Source of the DNA: Desulfobulbaceae bacterium UBA2273
Lineage (GTDB): Bacteria > Desulfobacterota > Desulfobulbia > Desulfobulbales > Desulfurivibrionaceae
DNA length: 64,000 nucleotides
Assembly: GCA_002347095.1 (NCBI GenBank)
Contig: DDWZ01000006.1
Span: 1 to 64,000 of the forward strand
Direction: 5' to 3'
In this document: positions 6,448 through 15,432 of the stretch, piece by piece
Layout of the letters: every line of letters starts with the position of its first letter
Numbering within the stretch: the first letter of the stretch is position 1
The notes under the pieces: model-generated
Told to the model about the DNA's origin: nothing
The model's database searches: none
What the model saw: the letters and a program-made list of their open reading frames with translations, nothing else
Made by a program: the position numbers and the translations under genes

Positions 6448-8369
6448 GGCAGTTTTTCCCGCACTGTGGGGAAGAGCGCCATGTCGGTGTGGGGCAAAAA
6501 GAGCGAGGCCATGTAGTGGTTCATGAACTGACTGCTCTCCGACAGCTCCAGGTTGGTAATCAGCGAGCTGACCATCATCCGTTCCCGAAAGCGGACATGG
6601 TCGGTGAGGCTGATCTGGCAGCCGAGCATGGAGGCGTTGCCCAGGTAATAGAACTTGTCGCGGTCGATGTCCGGGAGCAACCCGATGCAGATTGCCTGCT
6701 CAAGATCGATGTAGGCCCCGAAGTTGCCCGCCATGATCACCCGGTCCAGATCGTCGAAGGTCATGCCCACGGATTCGAGCAAGGTGACGTAGCCTGCGTA
6801 CATGGCGCCCTTGGCCCGGGTCAGGTTGTCCAGGTCTACCTCGGTGATGGCGATGTCCTCGCCCATGAGGGTGTCCTTGGACCAGGCCAGCACGTACTCG
6901 TAGCCGTCGATTCCTTGGCGGATGCGGGGATGATCCAGGCTGCGGTTGAATTTGCCCTGCTGGTCGATGACCCCCGCCTCCAGCAGCTCGGCCACGATGG
7001 CGATGAGGCCGGAGCCGCAGATGCCGCAAGGCTTGATGCGGTCGATGGTAATGATCATCGGCTCCAGGGTTTCGGGGTGGATGTGGAAGTTTTCGATGGC
7101 CCCGGCATTGGCGCGCATGCCGTGGCGGATGCCGCCGCCCTCGAAGGCCGGGCCGGCGGAGCAGGCGGCGCACACCATCCACTCCTCGTTGCCCACCACG
7201 ATCTCGCCGTTGGTGCCGATATCGATGAACAGGGTCAGCTCCGGGCTTTTGTACATCTGGCAGGCATGCACCCCGGAGATGATATCGCCGCCCACATAAC
7301 TCGCCACTGCCGGGTAGAGGAAGAGGCGCACCGAGGGATGGGCGTGGATGCCTAAGGATGCGGCGCGGGTCAGGGGAAAATGGCTGCAGGCCGGAACATA
7401 GGGCGATTCCCGCAGGTATTTCGGGTTCAAGCCCAGGAGCAGGTGGCTCATGATGGTGTTGCCCGCGGCCATGATGTAGCTGATGTCGCTGGGGCTGATC
7501 ATCACCTTTTTGCACACCGTTTCGATCACCGCGTTGATGGTGCGCACCACCTTTTCCTGCAGCGCCTTGAGGCCGCCGGGCCGCTGGGAATAGATGATCC
7601 GGGAGATGACATCCTCGCCGCAACTGATCTGGTCGTTGTAGGCCGAGGCCTCGGCGATCACCTCGCCGGAGTTGAGGTCGATCAAGACTCCGCACACCGT
7701 GGTGGTGCCGATGTCCACCGCCAGCCCGTAAAGGTTGCCCGTGGTGTCGCCCGGCTCCACGGCGATGATGCGGTCCGGCTCCTCGGCCCGCTTGCCGCGC
7801 AGCATGATGGCCGTCACCTGCCAGTTGGCCTCCCGCAGGGTGAAGGGCAGCTCCATCAACAGCTCCGGGTGATCGTAGGTGGGCTCGGCGCAGTCGTGGC
7901 ATTTTTTCTTGATGGCCCGCATCAGCCGTTGCAGGTCGGGCACGTTGTCTTCGAGCGTCGGCGGCTCCAGGGTGAGGAAACGTTTCTCCACCGGCGGCGC
8001 CACCTGCCAGGTGCCGATCAGATGGTCCAGCGACCGGGCCGAGATGGCGCGGGTGGTCTTGGGCTTGGCCTTGAGGGCCTTGCCGTCCTTGCTGGTGGCG
8101 ACCGGGATGGAGACCACCAGATCCTCGATGACCGAAGACTGGCAGGCAAGGCGGAACCCCTCGGCGTGCTCTTCGGCCTTGAGCTGCATGGCCTTGTTGG
8201 CGGCAACCTCGCCTTGCTCGATCTTGACCTTGCACTTGCCGCACACCCCGTCGCCGCCGCAGGAGGCCTGGATATAGAGCCCGGCTTTGGCCGCGGCGCT
8301 CAGCAGGTTTTCGCCGGTATCCACCTCGATGGTGACGTTGTCGGGCAGGAAGGTAACGGTTTTTTTCAT
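6441..8369 (-). CDS. RACo-like corrinoid activation protein: 2Fe-2S ferredoxin plus ASKHA (DUF4445) domain
   Basis: 642 residues. Residues 1-85 are a plant-type [2Fe-2S] ferredoxin with Cys37, Cys43, Cys46 and Cys76. The large C-terminal domain carries the ASKHA nucleotide-binding motifs, including 'GLAVDIGTTTVCGVLIDL' and 'LFIDIGTNGEIVVGNEEW'. This is the layout of RACo/AcsV/RamA-like proteins that use ATP to reduce an inactive Co(II) corrinoid to Co(I) in methyltransferase or acetyl-CoA pathways. Corrinoid protein partners are not adjacent. The last codons lie inside the right arm of the hairpin element. Family membership is strong; the corrinoid partner is unknown. Confidence 0.88.
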   Translation of the reverse strand: MKKTVTFLPDNVTIEVDTGENLLSAAAKAGLYIQASCGGDGVCGKCKVKIEQGEVAANKAMQLKAEEHAEGFRLACQSSVIEDLVVSIPVATSKDGKALKAKPKTTRAISARSLDHLIGTWQVAPPVEKRFLTLEPPTLEDNVPDLQRLMRAIKKKCHDCAEPTYDHPELLMELPFTLREANWQVTAIMLRGKRAEEPDRIIAVEPGDTTGNLYGLAVDIGTTTVCGVLIDLNSGEVIAEASAYNDQISCGEDVISRIIYSQRPGGLKALQEKVVRTINAVIETVCKKVMISPSDISYIMAAGNTIMSHLLLGLNPKYLRESPYVPACSHFPLTRAASLGIHAHPSVRLFLYPAVASYVGGDIISGVHACQMYKSPELTLFIDIGTNGEIVVGNEEWMVCAACSAGPAFEGGGIRHGMRANAGAIENFHIHPETLEPMIITIDRIKPCGICGSGLIAIVAELLEAGVIDQQGKFNRSLDHPRIRQGIDGYEYVLAWSKDTLMGEDIAITEVDLDNLTRAKGAMYAGYVTLLESVGMTFDDLDRVIMAGNFGAYIDLEQAICIGLLPDIDRDKFYYLGNASMLGCQISLTDHVRFRERMMVSSLITNLELSESSQFMNHYMASLFLPHTDMALFPTVREKLPR

Positions 8370-8674
8370 AATTCTCCGGTCTCCGGGGAAGTGTTGGCAA
8401 GGGATGGATTATTGCCACAAAGATAGCAGGAAGGCGGGGCTTGTCAAGCATCCTTTCCGGGAAGAGACGGTAGTGGGCGGAGATATGTTGGGGAGGAAGG
8501 TCTGCGGGTAACCGGTTTTCCCGGCCGTTCATGCTCAACATCAGCAGGTCCGGAAAGACGAGGGTCGGGCTTGTCGTTACCACTCGGATGCCGGCCGGAG
8601 CAATTCTCTTGGCGCTCCCTGGGAAAATGCGCTAATACAAGACTATATTCCGGCGGTTCCATGGGAGCTATCTC

Positions 8675-8742
8675 TCGCGGCTGAAGCCGCTCCTCCCGGG
8701 TCGGGGAATATCGGGTGTTGTAGAAGCGGCTTCAGCCGCGAT
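8675..8742. repeat. REP-like inverted pair, copy A
   Basis: TCGCGGCTGAAGCCGCTCCT (from 8675) and its near complement AGCGGCTTCAGCCGCGA face each other across about 25 bases. The same 20-base unit occurs at 21825-21882 and 35892-35969, always as a facing pair between genes. This is the arrangement of REP/BIME elements mobilised by RAYT transposases. The remainder of the 430-base gap 8370-8799 shows no supported gene. Confidence 0.8.
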
Positions 8743-8799
8743 AATCGAGCAATATATTCCAGACGTTGCACACGTCCTGAAAACACAAGGAGGTTTCCC

Positions 8800-9621
8800 A
8801 TGCTGCAATTTCGCATCGATGAGGAGCGCTGCATCCAGTGCGGCGAATGCGCGCTTGACTGCCCCGCCGGTGTCATCGCCATGGACGGATACCCGAAAAT
8901 AACCGATGAGGCGGGCTGCTTCCAGTGCCAGCACTGCCTGGCCATCTGCCCCACCGCGGCGGTCTCGATTCTCGGCAAGGACCCCGAGGTGAGCACCGTG
9001 CTGCAGGGCAACCTGCCGGACCCGGCCCAGCTTGCAACCCTGATCAAGGGCAGAAGGGCGGTGCGCCGCTATCGCGACCGGGATTTGGCCCCGGAGCTGA
9101 TCGACCACCTGCTTGCGGTTTCCTGCCATGCGCCCACCGGGGTCAATGCCCGCTCGGTGTTGTTCACCGTGGTCCGGGAGCGGGCGGTGATGCACAGGCT
9201 GCGCGAGTATCTCATGGATCGGTTGGTCACGTTGAAGGATCTCGGCGGGCTGCCGCAGGGCTTTGTCGGTCAATACCTGGGCTGGACAGCCAAGGCCTGG
9301 CAGGAGGAGGGCAAGGACATCCTTTTTCGGGGCGCCCCGCATCTGCTCATCACCAGCGCTCCGGCGGACGCCCCCTGCCCAACCCAGGACGCCTTGATCG
9401 CCCTGACCACCTTCCAGTTACTCGCCCATGGTCACGGGGTGGGCACGGTTTGGGACGGCATCTGTATGATGGCTTTAGGTGTTTGCCCCGAGGTGACGGG
9501 CAAGCTCGGCATCCCTGAAAATCATACCTTGGGCTATGCCATGGCCTTTGGCGATCCGGCGGTGGAATACCAGCGGACCGTGCAGCGTGGCCCGGCCTTG
9601 GTGAATGTGGTCAAGTGGTGA
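8800..9621 (+). CDS. Nitroreductase with N-terminal 2x[4Fe-4S] ferredoxin domain
   Basis: 273 residues. Two CxxCxxCxxxC clusters (Cys11/14/17/21 and Cys40/43/46/50) form a bacterial ferredoxin module in the first 60 residues. The rest is an FMN-binding nitroreductase: 'IKGRRAVRRYRDRDLAPELI', 'SCHAPTGVNARSVLFTVV' and 'HGHGVGTVWDGICMMAL' fit the flavin site. Such fusions are typical of anaerobes and pass ferredoxin-level electrons to flavin; the substrate is unknown. The start is well set by AAGGAGG seven bases before ATG. Single gene with an unrelated minus-strand neighbour downstream. Confidence 0.9.
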   Translation: MLQFRIDEERCIQCGECALDCPAGVIAMDGYPKITDEAGCFQCQHCLAICPTAAVSILGKDPEVSTVLQGNLPDPAQLATLIKGRRAVRRYRDRDLAPELIDHLLAVSCHAPTGVNARSVLFTVVRERAVMHRLREYLMDRLVTLKDLGGLPQGFVGQYLGWTAKAWQEEGKDILFRGAPHLLITSAPADAPCPTQDALIALTTFQLLAHGHGVGTVWDGICMMALGVCPEVTGKLGIPENHTLGYAMAFGDPAVEYQRTVQRGPALVNVVKW

Positions 9622-9645
9622 TCAGCAGCCGAGTTGCAGGACGTG

Positions 9646-10638
9646 CTATGCCGGGGTGAGCGGGGTGAATGCTGTCGGCGGGTTCGGCGGCAGAAATCGC
9701 TGGTGCAGTTGGTTGAGGAAACCGTTTTTCAGCTCGCCCAGCGCCTTGGCTGTGTCCGGCAGGGGCTGTTCGGTCTGGCGAGCGGCTTTTTCCATGGCCG
9801 TGGTGGCCAGGGCTTTGGCAAAGGGGGTCAGTTTCGGGTGGTCGGTGAGGAGTTGTTCCATGCGGGACAGCATCTGTTGGGCGGCCCGCTCCGCTGGCGG
9901 CCCGGATGGCGGTGCCACCGCTTCTGGCGCTTCGGCGTTCAGCTCTTCCACCGGCACCGGCGTGGGCTCCATCCTCCGGGCGAATAAGCCATCCAGTTCG
10001 TTGGCCTTCATTTCATCCAGGGCCTTGAGGATCTGCTGCCAGCGGGCCTCAAGCATTTCGGCGTAATCCCGCTCTTCCCCCTCGCCGGTCAGGGTATCGT
10101 AGAGCTCCTTGAGATTCGGGTCGCTGAGGTCCGTCGCGGCGGGCAGGGGCTGATAGCTGGCGATCCGGGTCTGGGTGACGGTTTGTCTGCTGAACGAAGC
10201 GGCAAAGGAGGAGACCGAGCCCATGGACATTTCGCCGAAGTCCATCGCCCTGGTCAGGGCCTCCTCATGGTCTCCGGAAAAAAAGGTAGAGGCAATGGAG
10301 GTCAGTTCCCCCACCAGCCGGGTGATGTCGGCAAGCTCCTGCGCATTGAGGTCGCCCTGCACCGAGATGCCCATGGCTTCGGCGGAGGTGGAGCTGCTGG
10401 CATAATTCACCCCCGAGGATGCAGGGTTGAACCAGCTCACTGCCTGGGTGTACTGGTAATTCCGGCTCAGACCCGAAAGGGTGACCTGATCGCCTTCCGC
10501 CGTGGTCAGGGAGAAAGAGGACGACTGCGTCTGGGCAAGGGTCTGCTCGAAGGTGGACTTGCCGGCGCGGGCGGAATACAGGGATTGGTAGTCGGTGGAG
10601 GCGGCTGGTCCCTGGATGGAATTGGTTGGGATGTTCAT
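9646..10638 (-). CDS. Hypothetical protein
   Basis: 330 residues from ATG 10638, chosen because GGGAG precedes it and the frame upstream looks non-coding. No signal peptide or membrane helix is seen. The N-terminal third is Ser/Thr/Gln-rich ('TFEQTLAQTQSSSFSLTTAE'). The middle is helical with 'LTSIASTFFSGDHEEALTRA'. The C-terminal part is helical with Pro-rich linkers. It resembles alpha-helical DUF5610-like proteins in composition, but that cannot be confirmed by eye. No catalytic motif is visible. Confidence 0.6.
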   Translation of the reverse strand: MNIPTNSIQGPAASTDYQSLYSARAGKSTFEQTLAQTQSSSFSLTTAEGDQVTLSGLSRNYQYTQAVSWFNPASSGVNYASSSTSAEAMGISVQGDLNAQELADITRLVGELTSIASTFFSGDHEEALTRAMDFGEMSMGSVSSFAASFSRQTVTQTRIASYQPLPAATDLSDPNLKELYDTLTGEGEERDYAEMLEARWQQILKALDEMKANELDGLFARRMEPTPVPVEELNAEAPEAVAPPSGPPAERAAQQMLSRMEQLLTDHPKLTPFAKALATTAMEKAARQTEQPLPDTAKALGELKNGFLNQLHQRFLPPNPPTAFTPLTPA

Positions 10639-10786
10639 CGGCAAGACTCCCGGTGTTGGTTGCGGTGTGACACGGCGGTTGGAAGGCGCAGCCGTGCTGT
10701 TGTGCTTTTCGGGAGGGAGGGTGGAAAACTTGAGGGGAAAGTGGGGAGGGTTTTGCGGAATAACTGGGAGAAGAAAGATTATGGAA

Positions 10787-10836
10787 ACCGAGCTCCGGCC
10801 CCTATTTATGCGGGAACGGAGCTCGGTATTTTTTTT
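10787..10836 (+). terminator. Rho-independent terminator hairpin
   Basis: ACCGAGCTCCG and CGGAGCTCGGT form an 11-bp perfect stem followed on the plus strand by an eight-T run. On the minus strand it directly follows the LemA-GYF gene, but with a weak T tract, so it may work in both directions. The plus-strand signal has no obvious gene immediately upstream. Confidence 0.6.
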
Positions 10837-10846
10837 CAGCGCTTGT

Positions 10847-11698
10847 TTATCGTTGTTGTGCAGCCACGGATTCAATACTACGCCAATCTTGAGACTCAAC
10901 TTCGGCAACCAAGACATTGCCCTCAATTTTTTGTTGATACAAGAGGTTTTGTATATCAGGGAATGACAAGGGACCTTTAGGTACTCCTCCGGGGATCATA
11001 TAAAAATATTTTGGAGTAGATTTTTCTTTAATTTTTTCCGACAGCAATTTTCCCGCTTGCCCTGCGTGGTTTGCAATATTTCTGGTTGCCCCTGCGAGCT
11101 GATTCCCTGCACTCGCCAATAACTGCTGAAGCCTTTCTCCGTCATCAGTCTTAAATTCTTTCAGGCTAGTTATATCCTTTACGCCAGATATATCGAATTC
11201 AAGATAAGGGGCACTTGAAAATCCGATAAATCTTGCGATAAATACTGTTGGAATTGAAAGACAAGTGGAGTTGTATTCCTTCACTGCTGAATTGTAGTCT
11301 TTTCTGCATTGTTGAATATCTGACTCACAGTGTTGTATGCTGTCAACCAAGCGATGATATTGTTCATTGGCTTTTAAATTTGGAAATTTCTCAGCCATTC
11401 CTTGTAATGATGTCAGCAGTGTTCCGGACTGTTGATACGCATTCATCAAATTTGTCGCGGTACTATCCTGAGAGATTTTAAGATGCGTAAACTGTTCACT
11501 TTCCTGGAATCCCTTAACCACATCGATCAACTGATTTATCAGGGTCAACTTTTTGCTGATCGCGATTTGGACATTTGAAGCCTTTTCTTTAATGTCTTGG
11601 GAAAAACGCTGAAGTTTATTGTATGAAAATAATGCGATTCCGGCGAGAATAACTCCGCCCCAAAAGAACAACTTAAAAATTCCCCAAATAAAATCCAT
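10847..11698 (-). CDS. LemA-like membrane protein fused to a C-terminal GYF_2-type domain
   Basis: 283 residues. The N-terminus has a membrane helix (about 5-25) and then the LemA coiled-coil core: 'YNKLQRFSQDIKEKASNVQIAISKK', 'LINQLIDVVKGFQESEQF', 'KDYNSAVKEYNSTCLSIPT' are diagnostic. Residues 230-280, beginning 'KYFYMIPGGVPKGPLSFPD' and ending near 'QDWRSIESV', match GYF_2 domains, which bind proline-rich peptides. The gene is noticeably more AT-rich than its neighbours, suggesting recent acquisition. LemA function is poorly defined; the fused domain suggests an adaptor at the inner membrane. Confidence 0.75.
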   Translation of the reverse strand: MDFIWGIFKLFFWGGVILAGIALFSYNKLQRFSQDIKEKASNVQIAISKKLTLINQLIDVVKGFQESEQFTHLKISQDSTATNLMNAYQQSGTLLTSLQGMAEKFPNLKANEQYHRLVDSIQHCESDIQQCRKDYNSAVKEYNSTCLSIPTVFIARFIGFSSAPYLEFDISGVKDITSLKEFKTDDGERLQQLLASAGNQLAGATRNIANHAGQAGKLLSEKIKEKSTPKYFYMIPGGVPKGPLSFPDIQNLLYQQKIEGNVLVAEVESQDWRSIESVAAQQR

Positions 11699-11927
11699 AG
11701 TAGTTTATCCCCTTTCGTACTTTGTGTGTCCGATTAGCATGGTATGGGGATTTCGGAGAATGCCCCAGGTTCTCATTCGGCCAGAGAAACAAAATTGTGT
11801 AATAATCCCATACACCTAACAGATTGTCAATGCTGAAAAAATACGGGGTGTTGTCTGTATGTTCCGGATTAAGCAAGGGAATTGGGCTAATTTCTTTTAG
11901 GCGAGGTTGCAAAAGGGGGGGGGCTTG

Positions 11928-12452
11928 TTAATCCGAGCATTCCTCGGGCTCGTGGGGAAAGAGCATTCTTTTGGTTATTGCAATGCCATGCTGTTGCATA
12001 TAGGCGTGGATTCGCTGGCTATGGTCCTTATCCTCCTGGTTGAGCTGCTGGAACATCTCCTCCAGTATGTTTTCAGGTTTTTTTTTCATAAAACACTGAA
12101 AATGGATCTCGCCTGCGGCAAGTTCCAAATCAAGAGCGGCATTAAAGATTTTCTCGCGATCCGGTGCGGCCTGGGCAAAAGCGGAAAGGTAGTCGGTGAC
12201 AATCTGGTTTGCCCTGTCGACCTCGGTTCTGGTCCAGGCCAGGATGGAGGTGGGGAACTCCTCGCCGAGGGGGATAAAAGTCTCATGGATCGAGGCAATC
12301 AGGTCCGCGTGATTCTTTTCTTCAAAGCTGAGCTGTTCCCAAAAAGTTCTATCCTCGGGCAGCGCTTTCCCGAACAGGGAGTACAGTTCCGCAATACCCA
12401 TCTCCAGCTTTTCACTGGCATTCATCAGATGGCTGAGGCCGTCAAAGTCCAT
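11928..12452 (-). CDS. Ferritin-like / rubrerythrin-family protein
   Basis: 174 residues with two ExxH-type diiron half-sites, 'SFEEKNHADLIAS' (about 42-54) and 'EDKDHSQRIHAYM' (about 142-154), plus Glu-bearing helices 'EMGIAELYSLFGKAL' and 'AALDLELAAGEIHFQ'. This fits a four-helix rubrerythrin/ferritin-like domain without the C-terminal rubredoxin. The likely role is peroxide reduction or iron handling under oxidative stress in an anaerobe. A nine-G run (11915-11923) lies just past the stop. No operon partner is evident. Confidence 0.8.
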   Translation of the reverse strand: MDFDGLSHLMNASEKLEMGIAELYSLFGKALPEDRTFWEQLSFEEKNHADLIASIHETFIPLGEEFPTSILAWTRTEVDRANQIVTDYLSAFAQAAPDREKIFNAALDLELAAGEIHFQCFMKKKPENILEEMFQQLNQEDKDHSQRIHAYMQQHGIAITKRMLFPHEPEECSD

Positions 12453-12573
12453 GGCTGTTCTCCCTGCATATTCTATGGTGTTTTCCCCTGCCGACTACCT
12501 ATAAAAAGTGTACCTGAAAAAGCATGGTGATGGCTTAAATATTCTTCCGCGGACAAAAAAACAGTTGTCGGTG

Positions 12574-13041
12574 TTAATCGAGTGGCGCACGGCATTTAAG
12601 CCCCACCCCCTTGAGAAAACCACGCAGGATTTGATCCTTGCACTCGCGGTAGTGCGGGTGGTCCGGCCTGCGAAAAAAGGCGCTGAGTTCGTGTTTGCTC
12701 AGGCGGACTTCGGCCTGGGCCAGAGTCGCCAGCATGTCTTCGTCTTTCAGGTTCAGGGCGATTTTCAGTTTCCGCAGGATGATATTGTTGGTCAAGCGCT
12801 GCTCCGGCACGGGTTGCGGACCTTCTTTCTTGCCGCGTTTTTCGTTGATCACGCCGTTGAGGAAGATGGCGAGTTGCGTGTCGCTGCATGGCTGATACCC
12901 CGGCTCATCCTCTTTTTTCAGCCAACCGCTGATCTGCTCTGCGGTTACCCGGTGCTCGGCCAGACCGAAGATGGCGAGCATTTTCGCCTCGTTCCAGGCA
13001 AAGGCATAGCGGAGACTGCGCAGGATATCGTTGTTGTTCAT
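12574..13041 (-). CDS. DUF1456 (YehS-like) protein
   Basis: 155 residues from ATG 13041, where AAGG precedes and homologues begin with 'MNNNDILRSLRYAF'. It consists of two copies of the DUF1456 helical repeat, the first about residues 3-66 and the second about 84-150 ('LTNNIILRKLKIALNLKDED'). The E. coli homologue is YehS, of unknown biochemical function. The upstream part of the long frame covers a dRS3-like palindrome and is not protein-like. Confidence 0.85.
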   Translation of the reverse strand: MNNNDILRSLRYAFAWNEAKMLAIFGLAEHRVTAEQISGWLKKEDEPGYQPCSDTQLAIFLNGVINEKRGKKEGPQPVPEQRLTNNIILRKLKIALNLKDEDMLATLAQAEVRLSKHELSAFFRRPDHPHYRECKDQILRGFLKGVGLKCRAPLD

Positions 13042-13152
13042 TGGGCTGCCTTGGGCTGAATTGCAGAGGGGGGTGTTCGTGTGCCGTGCCTGTCTATTTC
13101 TTATAGCCCATGGGTGTGCGCAATGGGCAAGATTTTTTCTGATTACCATTGG

Positions 13153-13172
13153 ATTCCCGCCTGCGCGGGAAT
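13153..13172. repeat. dRS3-like palindrome
   Basis: ATTCCCGCCTGCGCGGGAAT is an exact match to the dRS3-type pattern ATTCCC-N8-GGGAAT, a dispersed palindrome also known from Neisseria. Only one copy is seen in the window, between the DUF1456 gene and the nitrilase-HldE gene. Confidence 0.6.
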
Positions 13173-13333
13173 GACGTCTTGCCGGTGGCATAGCTGTTTC
13201 CCCCTCTCCCTACCCTTCCCCCGGGAGGGAATTTTTCGGCCTGTGGCACGGGGGCAAGAGTCGGGGATGAAACAGCACCCTGGCTTCCCAACCGTGTATT
13301 GACAAAAGCCACGGAGCGGGTCATTCTAACCCC

Positions 13334-14611
13334 ATGAAAAATATCATCGACATTACCCGCTACCATGCCGGGTTTTTGCAGTTTGACGTGCAGTTGGGCG
13401 AACCGGAGGCGAATCTTGCCGCGGTGCGGGCTGGCTTGGCTCGTCTGGCCCCCAACGGACCCGGGATCATCGTTTTGCCCGAGCTGTGGAGCTGCGGCTT
13501 TGCCTACGAGCACCTCCAGCATTTCGCCCTGCAAACAGAGGGGGTGCTGGACGAGCTGCAGCGGCTGGCCGGGCAGTACTCCATACATCTGGCCGGGTCC
13601 CTGCCCGAGGAGGTGCTCACCGAGGTGGGCAGTGTCATCTATAATACCCTGTACATCGTCGGTCCGGACGGGGTTTGCGGGTCGATCCGCAAGCAGCACC
13701 TCTTCGCCCCAATGGCCGAGGATCGTCATTTCATCCCTGGGGACAATCCCCAACCCGTGGCAACCGGGCTTGGCCTGGTGGCAGGGCTGGTGTGCTACGA
13801 TCTCCGCTTCCCCGAGCTGGCCAAATCCCAAGCCGGCAAGGGCGCGGGGCTGCTGGCGGTAAGCGCGCAGTGGCCAGAGGCCCGGCGGGAGCAGTGGCGG
13901 ACCCTGGCCGTGGCGCGGGCCATCGAGAACCAGATCTGTGTCGTGGCCTGTAACCGCTGCGGGATAACGGGAAAAACCGAGTTCGGCGGCCATTCCCTGG
14001 TCATCGGGCCGGACGGCACGATCTTGGCCGAGGCTGGATCGGAAGCGGCTGAGGCGTGGGTCGAGATCGACCCGGCCCGGATGCAGGAGCTGCGGCAGCG
14101 CTTCAACACCGTGGGGCCTGCGGTGTATCGGTTTGCCGATGAGGACAAGATCGTCGAGCGTGAGGATCTGGCCGAACTGACTGCCCGCTATCGGGCGGTG
14201 GGCCGCAAGGTGGTGTTCACCAACGGCTGTTTCGATATTTTGCACCAGGGGCATGTCACCTATCTGGAGCAGGCCCGCAGGGAAGGCGATTGCCTGGTGG
14301 TGGGGGTCAACAGCGACGCTTCGGTGCGGGCTTTGGGCAAGGGGGATGATCGGCCGGTGAACCACGAGCAGAGCAGGGCCAGGATTCTGGCCGCCCTGGG
14401 CTGCGTGGACCATGTGGTGATCTTTGGCGAGGAAACGCCGCAGAGGCTGATCACCACCCTGATGCCAGAGGTGCTGGTCAAGGGCGGCGACTGGCCGGTG
14501 GAAAAAATAGTCGGCGCGCCGGAGGTGCTGGCTGCTGGCGGCCGGGTGCTTTCCATTCCGTTGGTGGAAAACTACTCCACCACCTCCCTTATTAAAAAAA
14601 TCCGCTCGTAA
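13334..14611 (+). CDS. Carbon-nitrogen hydrolase fused to heptose-1-phosphate adenylyltransferase (HldE C-domain)
   Basis: 425 residues in two modules. Residues 8-265 are a nitrilase-superfamily amidase with the Glu50-Lys120-Cys154 triad ('VLPELWSCGF', 'RKQHLFAPMAED', 'LVCYDLRFPEL'). Residues 288-425 are an RfaE2/HldE-type nucleotidyltransferase: 'KVVFTNGCFDILHQGH' contains HxGH at 304-307, and the end 'YSTTSLIKKIRS' is typical. The second half should make ADP-heptose precursor for LPS core. A fused amidase is not part of the textbook pathway and its substrate is unknown. No separate hldE kinase gene is nearby. Both modules look intact. Confidence 0.9.
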   Translation: MKNIIDITRYHAGFLQFDVQLGEPEANLAAVRAGLARLAPNGPGIIVLPELWSCGFAYEHLQHFALQTEGVLDELQRLAGQYSIHLAGSLPEEVLTEVGSVIYNTLYIVGPDGVCGSIRKQHLFAPMAEDRHFIPGDNPQPVATGLGLVAGLVCYDLRFPELAKSQAGKGAGLLAVSAQWPEARREQWRTLAVARAIENQICVVACNRCGITGKTEFGGHSLVIGPDGTILAEAGSEAAEAWVEIDPARMQELRQRFNTVGPAVYRFADEDKIVEREDLAELTARYRAVGRKVVFTNGCFDILHQGHVTYLEQARREGDCLVVGVNSDASVRALGKGDDRPVNHEQSRARILAALGCVDHVVIFGEETPQRLITTLMPEVLVKGGDWPVEKIVGAPEVLAAGGRVLSIPLVENYSTTSLIKKIRS

Positions 14612-14637
14612 CAAATCAGCCTTTGGCTCGGACAGGT

Positions 14638-14715
14638 GCTTCGACAGGCTCAGCACGAGCGGATTTTTTTACGCGATTAAGAACAACCGTTCGCCCTGAG
14701 CCCTGTCGAAGGGCC
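14638..14715. repeat. Dispersed CTTCGACAGGCTCAG repeat, copy 1
   Basis: GCTTCGACAGGCTCAGCACG and the opposing CCCTGAGCCCTGTCGAAGG flank a T-rich centre. The same imperfect inverted arrangement occurs at 28341-28442, 34841-34921 and 40526-40630. It follows the nitrilase-HldE stop and could also act as a terminator. Confidence 0.75.
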
Positions 14716-14729
14716 GTTGTTAGTAACCC

Positions 14730-15233
14730 CTAGCTCTGCGAACAGAACAGCATCTCAATATCTTCCGGCAGCTCTTCCGGCCCCACCCCTATCTCCCTGG
14801 CAAAACCGTCCAATTCCTCCCTGGTGCAGTTGAGGCAGGATTGCCGCAGCCCTGCCCGCACCTCGTCCGCCTCCTGTTGCAGGAAGCAGCGCAAGGCCTC
14901 GGCGATCTCTTGGCGTAGCGTCGCCTCGATCTCCATGGTCTGGCGGGTACAGAATTTTCCCAGCCGCTCCCAATTGAAGATGCACCGTTTCAACCCCCGA
15001 AAGATGCGGGCGTCCCGGTTTTCCGGGCTGAGATCCCGCAGCAGGATCTCCCGGTAACGGGCCACCACCTGCTGGCGCAGGAGATCCAGCTCGTTTTGGC
15101 CCAGGGTGAGTTGCGGCCCGTCCGGGTCTTCGCAGAGATAGTAGAGGGAGGAGTGGAAGGCGATTTCCGGGATCTCTCCGGAGTGGCGGACAATGAGCAG
15201 CTCTTCCGCCAGCCAACTGTCAGTTTCGGTCAT
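14730..15233 (-). CDS. Hypothetical protein
   Basis: 167 residues from ATG 15233, which has GGAAGGGG upstream; an in-frame ATG at 15326 would add 31 less plausible residues. The protein is mostly helical with conserved-looking blocks such as 'PEIAFHSSLYYLCEDPDG', 'RYREILLRDLSPENRD' and 'CIFNWERLGKFC'. Six Cys are scattered without a recognisable metal motif. No signal peptide. Family not recognised. Confidence 0.6.
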   Translation of the reverse strand: MTETDSWLAEELLIVRHSGEIPEIAFHSSLYYLCEDPDGPQLTLGQNELDLLRQQVVARYREILLRDLSPENRDARIFRGLKRCIFNWERLGKFCTRQTMEIEATLRQEIAEALRCFLQQEADEVRAGLRQSCLNCTREELDGFAREIGVGPEELPEDIEMLFCSQS

Positions 15234-15432
15234 GGACTCAGCCCCTTCCGCGAAAGGCGGAAAAAAATCCACCCTGGAGCACGGTGTTGTTTTTCGCAAG
15301 ATATAGCTGTCATTCTCGACACTCATACCACATGTTGTTGCCGGAGCGCTTCATTGCCTCGGGCGGGGGGGCTTCGGACATCCGCAAGACGCCTATCCTC
15401 TCAATTTGCATAGCATTTTTTGTTAAAGACAA

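Noticed and set aside
8444-8662. 72-codon frame upstream of the nitroreductase
   Set aside because: No ribosome site or family features; overlaps the region before a REP pair.
11915-11923. Nine-G run as a phase-variable tract
   Set aside because: It lies after the ferritin-like stop and in no plausible gene or promoter, so slippage would have no clear effect.
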